A stretch of DNA of 64,000 nt from Eubacteriaceae bacterium (GTDB lineage: Bacteria; Bacillota; Clostridia; Lachnospirales; Lachnospiraceae), in NCBI GenBank assembly GCA_902362455.1, contig CABIWJ010000002.1, positions 124,001 through 188,000 of the forward strand. The letters run 5' to 3'. The notes beneath the pieces are model-generated. The model was given only the letters and a program-made list of their open reading frames with translations, made no database searches and had not been told where the DNA came from. Position 1 is the first letter of the stretch, and each line of letters begins with the position of its first letter. The position numbers and the translations under genes are program-made. Positions 25,931 through 35,339 of the stretch are shown here, one piece after another.

Positions 25931-25942
25931 GTAGTAAAAGAT

Positions 25943-26476
25943 ATGTTAGATATAAGGGGAACTAAGACCGAAGAAAATATTGAGAAGGAAATATGTGAAA
26001 AAGCGAAGTTATCTGTCAGATTAAGACTCTATGGCAGACAGGCAGAAAAAGATGGCTATAAATATATTGCAGATATTTTTAATGAAAATGCTGATAGATT
26101 AGAAGAACTTGCAATGGTCGGATATCGAATTATTAATGGAGGAGTTAACGAGACAAGAGAGAACCTAAATACCGTAGCTCAGATATTTGCGGATATGGAA
26201 GATAGAAACTGTATGTATAAAGGTTATTCTGATGATGCGGTTAATGAAGGATTAGATGAAATAGCAGATATATTTGAAAATGTCGTGAATATAGAAACGG
26301 GTATGGCAGAGAAGTTTAGTGGTCTATCAGAAAGTATGATTAACGATAGATTCTATAGGAGAGATGGCGAGGAAAAATGGGAATGTATGGTGTGTGGATA
26401 TAATAAGACAGATAAGAATGCACCCAATATATGCCCTGTGTGTGGAGGCGGCAGAGGTAACTTCAGGGTTAGATGA
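25943..26476 (+). CDS. Degenerate rubrerythrin-like protein with C-terminal rubredoxin domain
   Basis: A 177-residue protein arranged like rubrerythrin: a helical ferritin-like domain (about 10-135) and a rubredoxin-like domain at the C terminus with CMVCGY and CPVCGG, two Cys-x2-Cys pairs for one iron. In the helical domain the frame DGYKYIADIFNENADRLEEL aligns with EGYxxIAxIFxExAxxExxH of rubrerythrins, but the metal ligands Glu and His of ExxH read Leu and Leu here, and the first-helix Glu appears to be Lys. So the diiron site that reduces peroxide is probably lost. It may act as an electron carrier or a sensor. A response regulator follows, with a separate promoter. Confidence 0.75.
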   Translation: MLDIRGTKTEENIEKEICEKAKLSVRLRLYGRQAEKDGYKYIADIFNENADRLEELAMVGYRIINGGVNETRENLNTVAQIFADMEDRNCMYKGYSDDAVNEGLDEIADIFENVVNIETGMAEKFSGLSESMINDRFYRRDGEEKWECMVCGYNKTDKNAPNICPVCGGGRGNFRVR

Positions 26477-26491
26477 GAATTTATCTATTTA

Positions 26492-26549
26492 TCTTAAGAA
26501 AATCTTAAAGATTTATGTAGTTGTTTATTAATAAATTAACCTATATAAT
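26492..26549 (+). promoter_or_regulatory. Promoter with OmpR-type direct repeats before the response regulator
   Basis: TTGTTT (26521-26526) and TATAAT (26544-26549), spacing 17. Just upstream, TCTTAA occurs at 26492-26497 and 26503-26508, an 11-bp period, as expected for a PhoB/OmpR-family regulator binding side by side. Suggests autoregulation. Confidence 0.5.
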
Positions 26550-26597
26550 ACAGTACATAAGGAAAGAGAAAAAGTAAAAAGAAAGGCTAATAAGAAA

Positions 26598-27290
26598 ATG
26601 TACAATGTTTTGATATGTGATGATGAAATAGATATTGTGAATGCTTTAGAGATATATCTTGCTTCGGAGGATTTAAAAATTTATAAAGCTTATAACGGAA
26701 GAGAGGCGGTAGACATTGTTAAGACCGAAGATATACATATTATTTTATTGGATATTATGATGCCTGTTATGGACGGAATACAGGCAATCAATGAGATTAG
26801 AAAAATCTCGAATGCACCGGTAATCTTCCTCAGTGCCAAGAGTGAGGATACAGATAAGATATTAGGACTTAATGTTGGCGCAGATGATTATGTTACTAAG
26901 CCGTTTAATCCTGTGGAGGTTATTGCAAGAGTCAAGTCTAATTTACGAAGATATATGATGCTCGGAAGTGCAGTAAAGAATACATCAGAGATTAATGTAA
27001 ATGGAATTGTAATAGATGATGATATGAAGAAAGTAGAGATAGACGGCCAGCCGGTGAAACTTACACCGATTGAATATGAGATACTTAAACTTCTTATGAG
27101 TAATCCCGGCAAAGTATTTTCTTCTAAGGAGATATATAATACAGTCTGGAAAAATCAGGTATATGACATTGATGGTACAGACGGTACGGTTGCCGTTCAT
27201 ATAAGACATTTAAGAGAAAAGATAGAGATAAACCCTGCGGAACCAAGACATATAAAAGTAATATGGGGACAGGGATACAAAGTCGAATGA
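26598..27290 (+). CDS. Response regulator, OmpR/PhoB family
   Basis: A 230-residue two-domain regulator. Receiver: acidic pair CDDEID, phosphoacceptor Asp in IILLDIMMPVMDG (about residue 52), Thr/Ser in FLSAKS and Lys in VTKPFNP. C-terminal winged helix: VKLTPIEYEILKLLMSNPGK, DGTVAVHIRHLREKIE and the terminal WGQGYKVE. It is followed 33 bp on by its histidine kinase and then by an ABC exporter gene, the usual layout of antimicrobial-peptide-sensing modules in Firmicutes. It probably controls the exporter and itself. Confidence 0.93.
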   Translation: MYNVLICDDEIDIVNALEIYLASEDLKIYKAYNGREAVDIVKTEDIHIILLDIMMPVMDGIQAINEIRKISNAPVIFLSAKSEDTDKILGLNVGADDYVTKPFNPVEVIARVKSNLRRYMMLGSAVKNTSEINVNGIVIDDDMKKVEIDGQPVKLTPIEYEILKLLMSNPGKVFSSKEIYNTVWKNQVYDIDGTDGTVAVHIRHLREKIEINPAEPRHIKVIWGQGYKVE

Positions 27291-27323
27291 TAATGTAAAA
27301 GGCAATGCGGAATGGAGATTAAT

Positions 27324-29420
27324 ATGAAGATACTATATAATAGATTTGTTAAAGCTATAGCAATGCTTCTGCTATTAGTAACAGCGGTAATAACTATCGG
27401 TGGAATTGGTGGAATGTATTATACATATAGCAATGACAGTGTTAAGAATAAGGAAAATCCTGATTTTAATAAAACAAGACTTGCAAAATCACTTGTAGAA
27501 AACAGTTCATTCAGATTGTATAGATATATACGCGATGAAATGGACCAGTATATGGTGGGATATTATGATGACGATGGCGTTTATAGATATTATAATGAAA
27601 CTGTAGATGCTACTTATTATGATGATGCGGGAAATACTGATGATGATAATTATAATAGTGAAAATGAAACCACAGCATATGATAATGAAAATACTGATGT
27701 TAGTTCGAATGCTCATAATATGACCGATGGTTCACATTCTATAGATGAAGAGTATGACAATGCAATAGAAAAAGTAAGTAAAGAGACTTCATATCTTCAG
27801 GTTGTAAATGACTTAATGAGTGATGAGTATGTTAATTACAAATATAAAATGTACTATAACGATAAAATTATTATTTCAAATGTCAATGATGATGATGATG
27901 ATATAGTTAAAATAAGTACAACAACCTTAACCGTTGGAGATAGGAAATATATTACAATAGAGAATTACCTTAATAAAAATTTAGAAAAAGGAGATGTAAT
28001 TTACAAAAAATATCAGGTATTTGATATAATTACCAAGAATTATAATGTAATAAAATATGCTACAATTATATCAGGTATATTAGCAGTTATTCTATGTATG
28101 TATATTATGGTAGTAGCAGGCTATAATGGACAAGGTGAATTAGAATTAAACTGGATTGACACAATTCCTTTAGAGATTATTATATTTATAGCATTTTTAG
28201 TCCAGTATATGACCGCCTTTATAATATCTGAGTCGGGAACATATGAATTAGGAAGAATGATGGATGGAATATTTTTTATCGCTATTGGAAGTGTATGGTA
28301 TATATTTACAATTAATATATTCATTAGTATTCTATCAAGATTAAAGAATAGGGTATTATTTAAGAACAGTATAACCAGTAAAATAATTAAATTTATCATA
28401 AAATGTGTTAAAAATGTAGTTGTAAATCTTGATAAGAAATGGAAAGCCATAATAACCATAGGAGGATGCTTCTTCTGGGAGTGTGTATTATTTATTATAA
28501 ATATCAGTGCACAGAGTATGATAATCTGGTTCATCTGGTTTATATTTAAAATCGTGGAATTCTTCCTGCTTATGTATGCATTTTCTCTTCTGTTAGAACT
28601 TAGAGACAGAATAAAGAGTGTACACGATGGTAATACGGAAAATTCAGCCTTAAATAAGCCGATGCCTGGATTATTCGGAGAAAGTAATGAATATATTACT
28701 GATATTTCAGCAGGACTTGAGAAAGCAGTGGCAGAAAAAGTAAAGAGTGAACAGTTAAAAGCAGAATTAATAACAAATGTTTCACACGATATAAAGACAC
28801 CTCTTACATCTATAATTAATTATATTGATTTAATGAATAAAGAAGATATTCAGAATGAAAAGGTCAGGGAATATATAGGTGTTGCATATAAACAGTCATT
28901 AAGACTTAAGAAGCTTACAGAAGATATCGTGGAAGCCTCTAAAGCCTCAACAGGAAATATCGAGGTTAAATCAGATAAGATAAATATCTGTGAGATTATT
29001 AGTCAGTCAGTTGGTGAATATACGGACAAATTCGAACAGCTGAATATAACGGTTGTGTTCGATGAATCGGATAAAGGCTATGAAGCAATGGCTGACGGAA
29101 GATTGCTCTGGAGAGTAATTGAGAATCTGTTCACTAATATCTGCAAATATGCATTAGAGGGAACAAGATTATATATTGATGTGTCACAGGAAGAAAAATA
29201 TGTTAAAATATACATTAAAAATATATCGAAATATAAATTAAATATTCCGGGAGATGAGCTTATGGAAAGATTTGTCAGAGGAGATTTATCAAGGTCTACA
29301 AGTGGCAACGGACTTGGATTATCGATTGCCAAGAGCTTAGTAGAACTTCAGAAAGGATATTTTGATATTGATATAAATGGTGATTTATTTACAGCAATAA
29401 TAACATTGCCGAGAGAATAA
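27324..29420 (+). CDS. Membrane histidine kinase with large acidic extracellular domain
   Basis: A 698-residue sensor kinase. Helix 1 at about 9-30, then a long extracellular region (about 31-230) very rich in Asp, Asn, Tyr and Glu, then five or six further helices (about 235-430). Kinase core: His in NVSHDIKTPLTSIINY, N-box VIENLFTNICKYA, G-box GNGLGLSIAKSL. The multi-helix middle is unlike the classic two-helix sensors. GGAG five bases before ATG 27324 is preferred over ATG 27312. Signal unknown; the acidic domain could bind cations or cationic peptides, by inference. Confidence 0.9.
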   Translation: MKILYNRFVKAIAMLLLLVTAVITIGGIGGMYYTYSNDSVKNKENPDFNKTRLAKSLVENSSFRLYRYIRDEMDQYMVGYYDDDGVYRYYNETVDATYYDDAGNTDDDNYNSENETTAYDNENTDVSSNAHNMTDGSHSIDEEYDNAIEKVSKETSYLQVVNDLMSDEYVNYKYKMYYNDKIIISNVNDDDDDIVKISTTTLTVGDRKYITIENYLNKNLEKGDVIYKKYQVFDIITKNYNVIKYATIISGILAVILCMYIMVVAGYNGQGELELNWIDTIPLEIIIFIAFLVQYMTAFIISESGTYELGRMMDGIFFIAIGSVWYIFTINIFISILSRLKNRVLFKNSITSKIIKFIIKCVKNVVVNLDKKWKAIITIGGCFFWECVLFIINISAQSMIIWFIWFIFKIVEFFLLMYAFSLLLELRDRIKSVHDGNTENSALNKPMPGLFGESNEYITDISAGLEKAVAEKVKSEQLKAELITNVSHDIKTPLTSIINYIDLMNKEDIQNEKVREYIGVAYKQSLRLKKLTEDIVEASKASTGNIEVKSDKINICEIISQSVGEYTDKFEQLNITVVFDESDKGYEAMADGRLLWRVIENLFTNICKYALEGTRLYIDVSQEEKYVKIYIKNISKYKLNIPGDELMERFVRGDLSRSTSGNGLGLSIAKSLVELQKGYFDIDINGDLFTAIITLPRE

Positions 29421-29438
29421 TTTTATTTTAAACAAATT

Positions 29439-29536
29439 ATGTAAATGAAAATCACTTAGAGAGTAATGTAAATGAAAATCACGAATAATGTGATGCAAAG
29501 GAAAATTACGAAGAAAATAATTGAAAGGAAAATCAC
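29439..29536 (+). repeat. Purine-rich quasi-repeats before the ABC exporter gene
   Basis: ATGTAAATGAAAATCAC occurs exactly at 29439-29455 and 29466-29482 (period 27). Related copies GCAAAGGAAAATTAC (about 29495-29509) and TTGAAAGGAAAATCAC (29521-29536) follow, with ATGTGATG in between. All lie between the kinase and the exporter genes. They could be regulator sites or local duplication. Confidence 0.7.
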
Positions 29537-29559
29537 AAGGAATGTGATGGAAAGAGAAA

Positions 29560-32349
29560 ATGATTGAAGTAAAAAATTTGAAAAAAACTTACAAACCCAA
29601 AAAGGGCGCAGCAGTTCAGGCTCTAAAGGGAATTAACCTTAAGTTTGAAGAAAAAGGACTTGTATTTATACTAGGTAAATCAGGAAGTGGTAAATCAACA
29701 CTTTTAAATATGTTAGGTGGATTAGATAAATTCGATGATGGTGAAATTATAATTAAAGGAAAGTCATCTAAGCAGTTTACACAGTCTGATTTCGATTCAT
29801 ACAGAAATACATTTATTGGATTCATTTTTCAGGAATATAATATCTTAAATGATTTCACTGTAGGCGCTAATATTGCCCTTGCAATGGAATTGCAGGGAAG
29901 AAAGCCGACTAAAGAAGAACTTAATAAGATATTAGATGAAGTAGACTTAACAGGCTTCGCCTCAAGAAAGCCAAATGAATTATCAGGTGGACAGAAGCAG
30001 AGAGTTGCAATTGCAAGAGCATTAATTAAGAATCCTGAAATTATTATGGCTGATGAACCTACAGGAGCATTAGATTCTAACACAGGTAAACAGGTATTTG
30101 ATACACTTAAGAAGTTATCTAAAGACAAGTTAGTTATTGTAGTCTCACATGACAGAGATTTTGCCGAACAGTATGGCGACAGGGTCATTGAATTAGCCGA
30201 TGGAGAAATTATAAGTGATATTAAGAAATACATTTCTAAACCTAACGAAGTATCTAGTGGAATAAGTATAATAGAAGATAAGATTATTCATATTAAATCA
30301 GGATATGAGCTGACTAATAAAGATTTAGAGATGATTAATGAATATCTTAAAAATAATAAGGACGCAGATTCATTTATCTCGGTTGACGGTAAAACTAATA
30401 AAGAGATAAAGAAAGCAGTACGAATAGATGATGATGGGAACAGAGAAGGTTTTGAAGAAACAAGTGATAAGAACTTGTGGGTTGAAGAATATGATGCTTC
30501 AAAGTTCAAATTAATCCGTTCTAAACTACCTCTTAAGAATTCACTAAAGATGGCATTTGGAAGTCTTAAGAAGAAACCAATCAGATTGTTAGTGACGATA
30601 TTTTTATCAATGGTAGCATTTACTTTGTTCGGTTTATCTAACACAATGTCGTCATATGATAAGATAAAAGCAGGAACAGATTCGATAATTGACAGTAATG
30701 TTAATTATGCTTCATTTGGATTTGAAAGAAAGATAAGTAACAGTGTATACAGTTATTATGCTGGAGATAAGTTATCAGATGAAGACGTGGAAAATATAAA
30801 AAATCATTTTAAAGATTATAGCTTTAATGAGATAGTAAAACCTAATGATTCATACATTTCAATACAGAATATATATGATACTGACAAGGTAAATATTAAT
30901 GGAGAACTATCGTTTTATTCACTTGATTTCTATGGAATATCAAAAATATCACAGGATATGATTGATAGAATGGGCTACACCTTAGAGGGCGCACTTCCTG
31001 TTAATGATGATGAGGTTGTTATTACAGATTATATGGCACAGTCATTTATAATTGGTAAGTACACAATGAATTATGGACCTGATAATTCAACTGATATAAA
31101 GAAAACTACTGATATGATTGGCAAGGTATTAGAATTAGATATTAATGGCAATAAGAAATATACAGTTACAGGTATTCTTGATACTAAATTTGAAAGCAGC
31201 AGATATGATAAATACAAAGAAGAAATAAAGGGTAATACGGGAATTTTAGATTATTCTATGATGAGTGAATTAGCTAACATAAGAACTTATAGTAATCATG
31301 CAATACTCTTTACATCAGACAATGTATTTAACAGTGTTGTGGAGAATAATATCGGTGTGCAGGCATTTTCACAGGACTATAATATAAACTTCATAACTAA
31401 TACTAACGAATATGGTTATTATGAAGTCAACAGAATATGTGAAATCGGTAAAATCAATGATGCAGTTAAAAATAATATTGTTATGATTAATAATCAGGCT
31501 AAGTTAAATGATAATGAAATGATTCTTCCATTGTCAGCACTTGAGACATATATTGATCTTGATTATGAAGAGGGCAATATTGAAAGTATAAAGAAGAGTA
31601 TACTTGCAAATGCAAATGAAATAAGTAAATTACCAATGATTATGCAGGTTTCAAATGAAGGCTCAGACTGGCTTAACAGTGATAAGAATATGAGAGTCGT
31701 AGGCATCTATATAGATAATGAATTTAACAAAGGTATGGCAATACTTCCGAATGGAATCTGCAATGCATATTCAGTATATTCAAAAGGTAAATATGATGCA
31801 CTTGTTACAGCGATGCCCGATAAGAGAAGTGAAATTGAAGAATTAGTAAAATATTCATTTAATAATGGTATAAGTGGTGTTAAATATACTTTGCAGAATA
31901 ATACAACAGAATTACTTACAACAGCAACAGAGATATTTACAACACTTAAGAAAGTTTTACTTTATGTCGGAATATTCTTTGCAATATTTGCATCGATTAT
32001 GCTTATGAATTTCATTGCAACAAGTATTTTACAGAAGAAAAGAGAAATTGGTATCTTACGTGCAGTCGGTGCAAGAGGTGCAGATGTATTTATGATATTC
32101 TTTAACGAAAGTACTATAATTGCAATAATTAACTGGATAGTTTCGGTAATAGCAACAGGATCGCTTATTTCTATTATTAATAAATCATTCAGAAAAGAGT
32201 ATCATTTAGTAATAACAATGTTGCATTTCGGAATAATCCAGGTGGTATTAATGTTCGTATTATGTCTTATAGTAGCATTCGTGGCAAGCTTTATCCCGGT
32301 GTTTAAGGAATCTAGGAAGAAACCTATCGAGGCTATAAGAAAAGGCTGA
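29560..32349 (+). CDS. ABC exporter with fused ATPase and FtsX-type permease (MacB/BceAB-like)
   Basis: A 929-residue protein. ATPase (about 1-230): Walker A GKSGSGKST, signature LSGGQKQRVAIARAL, Walker B IIMADEPTGALDS. A linker (about 230-345), then helix 1 (about 347-367), a long extracellular domain (about 370-800) and three C-terminal helices with the FtsX core EIGILRAVGARGADVFMIFF and the ending SRKKPIEAIRKG. In related systems such exporters pump or extract antimicrobial peptides or lipid-bound compounds. Fusion of both halves is common in Clostridia. It sits directly behind a two-component system and is probably its target. Confidence 0.9.
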   Translation: MIEVKNLKKTYKPKKGAAVQALKGINLKFEEKGLVFILGKSGSGKSTLLNMLGGLDKFDDGEIIIKGKSSKQFTQSDFDSYRNTFIGFIFQEYNILNDFTVGANIALAMELQGRKPTKEELNKILDEVDLTGFASRKPNELSGGQKQRVAIARALIKNPEIIMADEPTGALDSNTGKQVFDTLKKLSKDKLVIVVSHDRDFAEQYGDRVIELADGEIISDIKKYISKPNEVSSGISIIEDKIIHIKSGYELTNKDLEMINEYLKNNKDADSFISVDGKTNKEIKKAVRIDDDGNREGFEETSDKNLWVEEYDASKFKLIRSKLPLKNSLKMAFGSLKKKPIRLLVTIFLSMVAFTLFGLSNTMSSYDKIKAGTDSIIDSNVNYASFGFERKISNSVYSYYAGDKLSDEDVENIKNHFKDYSFNEIVKPNDSYISIQNIYDTDKVNINGELSFYSLDFYGISKISQDMIDRMGYTLEGALPVNDDEVVITDYMAQSFIIGKYTMNYGPDNSTDIKKTTDMIGKVLELDINGNKKYTVTGILDTKFESSRYDKYKEEIKGNTGILDYSMMSELANIRTYSNHAILFTSDNVFNSVVENNIGVQAFSQDYNINFITNTNEYGYYEVNRICEIGKINDAVKNNIVMINNQAKLNDNEMILPLSALETYIDLDYEEGNIESIKKSILANANEISKLPMIMQVSNEGSDWLNSDKNMRVVGIYIDNEFNKGMAILPNGICNAYSVYSKGKYDALVTAMPDKRSEIEELVKYSFNNGISGVKYTLQNNTTELLTTATEIFTTLKKVLLYVGIFFAIFASIMLMNFIATSILQKKREIGILRAVGARGADVFMIFFNESTIIAIINWIVSVIATGSLISIINKSFRKEYHLVITMLHFGIIQVVLMFVLCLIVAFVASFIPVFKESRKKPIEAIRKG

Positions 32350-32377
32350 TAAAAATAAAAATATTTTCAAAATGTTG

Positions 32378-32406
32378 TTAACATTTGACGAAAATTGTAG
32401 TAGAAT
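32378..32406 (+). promoter_or_regulatory. Promoter of the small gene at 32444
   Basis: TTAACA (32378-32383) and TAGAAT (32401-32406), spacing 17. Confidence 0.55.
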
Positions 32407-32443
32407 ACATCTTATAAGTATGCTTATTGATGGAGGTTGGCAA

Positions 32444-32647
32444 ATGAACAGATATTTTGAACTTGGTGTTTATGAAAAAGAAAAGTCAGATGGGACAGGT
32501 GTTTTAGGACGTTATTCCAGCTTTAATGAAGCTAAGGAAGCAATCAACAGCTTTAATAAAGAGGATAATCAGATTTTTATTATTGATGAATTAGAAGAAC
32601 AGGACGATAATTCAGTTCGTCAGTTAGGTGAATGGTTATACAGATAA
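32444..32647 (+). CDS. Small conserved-looking protein, unknown
   Basis: A 67-residue acidic protein, MNRYFELGVYEKEKSDGTG onward, with predicted beta-alpha-beta layout (SSFNEAKEAINSFN helix, QIFIIDELEEQ strand). GGAGG lies seven bases before ATG 32444. It has its own promoter and a perfect terminator directly behind it, so it is expressed alone. No family recognised. Confidence 0.65.
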   Translation: MNRYFELGVYEKEKSDGTGVLGRYSSFNEAKEAINSFNKEDNQIFIIDELEEQDDNSVRQLGEWLYR

Positions 32648-32660
32648 CCAGAAGTTATGA

Positions 32661-32685
32661 AAAGACCGTATTATACGGTCTTTTT
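32661..32685 (+). terminator. Strong terminator
   Basis: AAAGACCGTA (32661-32670), loop TTA, TACGGTCTTT (32674-32683), with a T-run to 32685. Confidence 0.9.
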
Positions 32686-32725
32686 GTATACTCATACAGA
32701 CTTAATTAAATGGAGGCGGATATTT

Positions 32726-32968
32726 ATGCGTGTAATAGAATTTAAGATGGAAAGACCGGGACTGTTAAATGTCGGAGATGAAATAGATGTGGAGGAATCA
32801 CAGCTTCAGACACTTCAGGGCATCGTATATTATTATACAATATATCCGGCATTAGCAATGTCTAATAACATTCCGGCAAGAAATAAACTCAAAAATTTCC
32901 ATGGAAAAGTAGTAGATATCAAGGCTACAGAAAGTGCAGCATTTGTATACGGAGAGTTTGAGGAATAA
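32726..32968 (+). CDS. Small soluble protein, unknown
   Basis: An 80-residue protein (MRVIEFKMERPGLLNVGDEI onward) with alternating strands, a mid-protein IPARNKLKNFHGKVVDIK segment and an acidic end. The frame is open upstream to 32657 but that would start before the terminator; GGAGGCGG at 32712-32719 supports ATG 32726. The strand-rich pattern suggests a small beta-barrel. No family recognised. It lies before the ilvN promoter. Confidence 0.65.
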   Translation: MRVIEFKMERPGLLNVGDEIDVEESQLQTLQGIVYYYTIYPALAMSNNIPARNKLKNFHGKVVDIKATESAAFVYGEFEE

Positions 32969-33006
32969 TAAGATGTTCGTTTATGACACATTAAAGTGAT
33001 AAAATA

Positions 33007-33061
33007 TTTTGTCATTTTACGTCAATGGAATACTTGACAAAATGCTTTATTGTGCTATGAT
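33007..33061 (+). promoter_or_regulatory. ilvN promoter with overlapping inverted repeat
   Basis: TTGACA (33034-33039) and TATGAT (33056-33061), spacing 16, with an extended -10 TG at 33053-33054. TTTTGTCA (33007-33014) and TGACAAAA (33035-33042) form an eight-base inverted repeat whose right arm covers the -35 box, a likely repressor site. Confidence 0.6.
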
Positions 33062-33088
33062 TAATAAAAAAAATAAGGAGCGTATTCT

Positions 33089-33595
33089 ATGAAGAAAATG
33101 GTTTTATCGATACTAGTTGAGAATACAGCTGGTGTACTAAGTAGAATATCAGGACTTTTTGCAAGAAGAGGATATAATATCGACAGTTTGACTGTTAGCG
33201 AAACAGAAAGTAATGAATATTCGCGTATGACTATTGTATGTAGTGGCGAAGATGAAGTTTTAGAACAGATTCGAAAACAGTTATCAAAGCTTGTTGACGT
33301 TAAGGATATTATTGAATTAAAAGATGGTGCTTCTGTATGCAGAGAATTAATTCTTTGTAAGGTTGCAGTAGATGCGGCACAGAGACAGCAGGTTATAGCA
33401 GTTGCTGATATATTCAGAGCAAAGATAGTTGATGTTGCAGAAGATTCAATGATGATTGAATTAACAGGTAATCAGCAGAAGCTAGATGCTTTTGTAGGTT
33501 TACTTAATGGTTTTGAAATTAAGGAATTAGTAAGAACTGGTATTACAGGTCTTACAAGAGGCCATGCAGATATGCTTGCTGGCGAGCTTGAATAG
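33089..33595 (+). CDS. ilvN: Acetolactate synthase small (regulatory) subunit
   Basis: A 168-residue protein with an N-terminal ACT domain (SILVENTAGVLSRISGLFAR, then RGYNIDSLTVSETE) that binds valine for feedback inhibition, and a C-terminal ALS-regulatory domain. It activates the large subunit IlvB in the first common step of branched-chain amino acid synthesis. No ilvB is in the window, so the partner must be elsewhere. AAGGAG lies before the ATG. ilvC follows 117 bp on. Confidence 0.92.
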   Translation: MKKMVLSILVENTAGVLSRISGLFARRGYNIDSLTVSETESNEYSRMTIVCSGEDEVLEQIRKQLSKLVDVKDIIELKDGASVCRELILCKVAVDAAQRQQVIAVADIFRAKIVDVAEDSMMIELTGNQQKLDAFVGLLNGFEIKELVRTGITGLTRGHADMLAGELE

Positions 33596-33682
33596 AATAT
33601 GTAATAAATGTAAGTATGAAATACATATTTATTATTAAAATGATTATTAATAGTCATCGGATTTAACATAAGATGACATTAA

Positions 33683-34735
<1,053 letters not shown>

Positions 34736-34788
34736 TATAGAATTATCGCTTGTATCAATGCCTGATTAGATGGCAAAGGAGGGGTATT

Positions 34789-35013
34789 ATGTTGTTCGGA
34801 AAGACTAAAAAAGTGTTAGAAGATAAAGAGGACGAGATAAAGTTGAATTTATCAAATAACTATAAAGATTCAGCATATAAAGGATACCTTGAATATATAC
34901 AGTTAGTAAACGATTTTAAAGATAAAGGAAAAATCGGAGATAAAGATTTTGAAAAATTAAATTATAAAATCGAAGATTATAAAAGAATGTTTGCTAATTA
35001 CATAAAGCGATAG
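34789..35013 (+). CDS. Small charged helical protein, unknown
   Basis: A 74-residue Lys/Asp/Glu-rich protein predicted to be helical, beginning MLFGKTKKVLEDKEDEIKLN and ending YKRMFANYIKR. AAGGAGGGG precedes ATG 34789. It follows ilvC by 53 bp and ends at a strong terminator, so it is the last gene of the ilvN-ilvC unit. No family recognised. Confidence 0.6.
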   Translation: MLFGKTKKVLEDKEDEIKLNLSNNYKDSAYKGYLEYIQLVNDFKDKGKIGDKDFEKLNYKIEDYKRMFANYIKR

Positions 35014-35027
35014 AACAAAGAATTTTC

Positions 35028-35055
35028 AAACCGGATACGAAAGTATCCGGTTTTT
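35028..35055 (+). terminator. Terminator of the ilvN-ilvC unit
   Basis: AAACCGGATAC, loop GAAA, GTATCCGGTTT, then a T-rich tail to 35060. Repeat copy 1 begins directly after it. Confidence 0.92.
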
Positions 35056-35060
35056 ATTTT

Positions 35061-35195
35061 ACTTACCAGGAAATTTCGTTGAAATTGTCCTGGTAAGTAA
35101 AAAAAGCTCCGTGAGGATCGTACTGCGGCGGAGCAGAAAATGTTGCTATAGCAACCCGCTGCAGGCGGAGAATGTCACAAGCGACATTCTTTATT
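35061..35195 (+). repeat. 135-bp structured repeat, copy 1
   Basis: About 95% identical to 57004-57138. Contains consecutive hairpins: CTTACCAGGA with TCCTGGTAAG; GCTCCG with CGGAGC; GTTGC TATA GCAAC-like; CCGCT-GCA-GGCGG; GAATGTC with GACATTC, then TTTATT. More G+C-rich than its surroundings. No ORF. The remaining 35196-35339 is plain AT-rich leader DNA before the beta-propeller gene. Confidence 0.85.
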
Positions 35196-35339
35196 CTAGA
35201 CAACTTTAAAATATTTGCTATATAAATCAATAACTTTATAATTTAAATTTTTTTAAAAATTTATGCAACAATTTCGTCTTAATATTACACATATAGATAT
35301 AAGATAAAATTTATATGTCAGGCGAAAGGAATGATAGTT

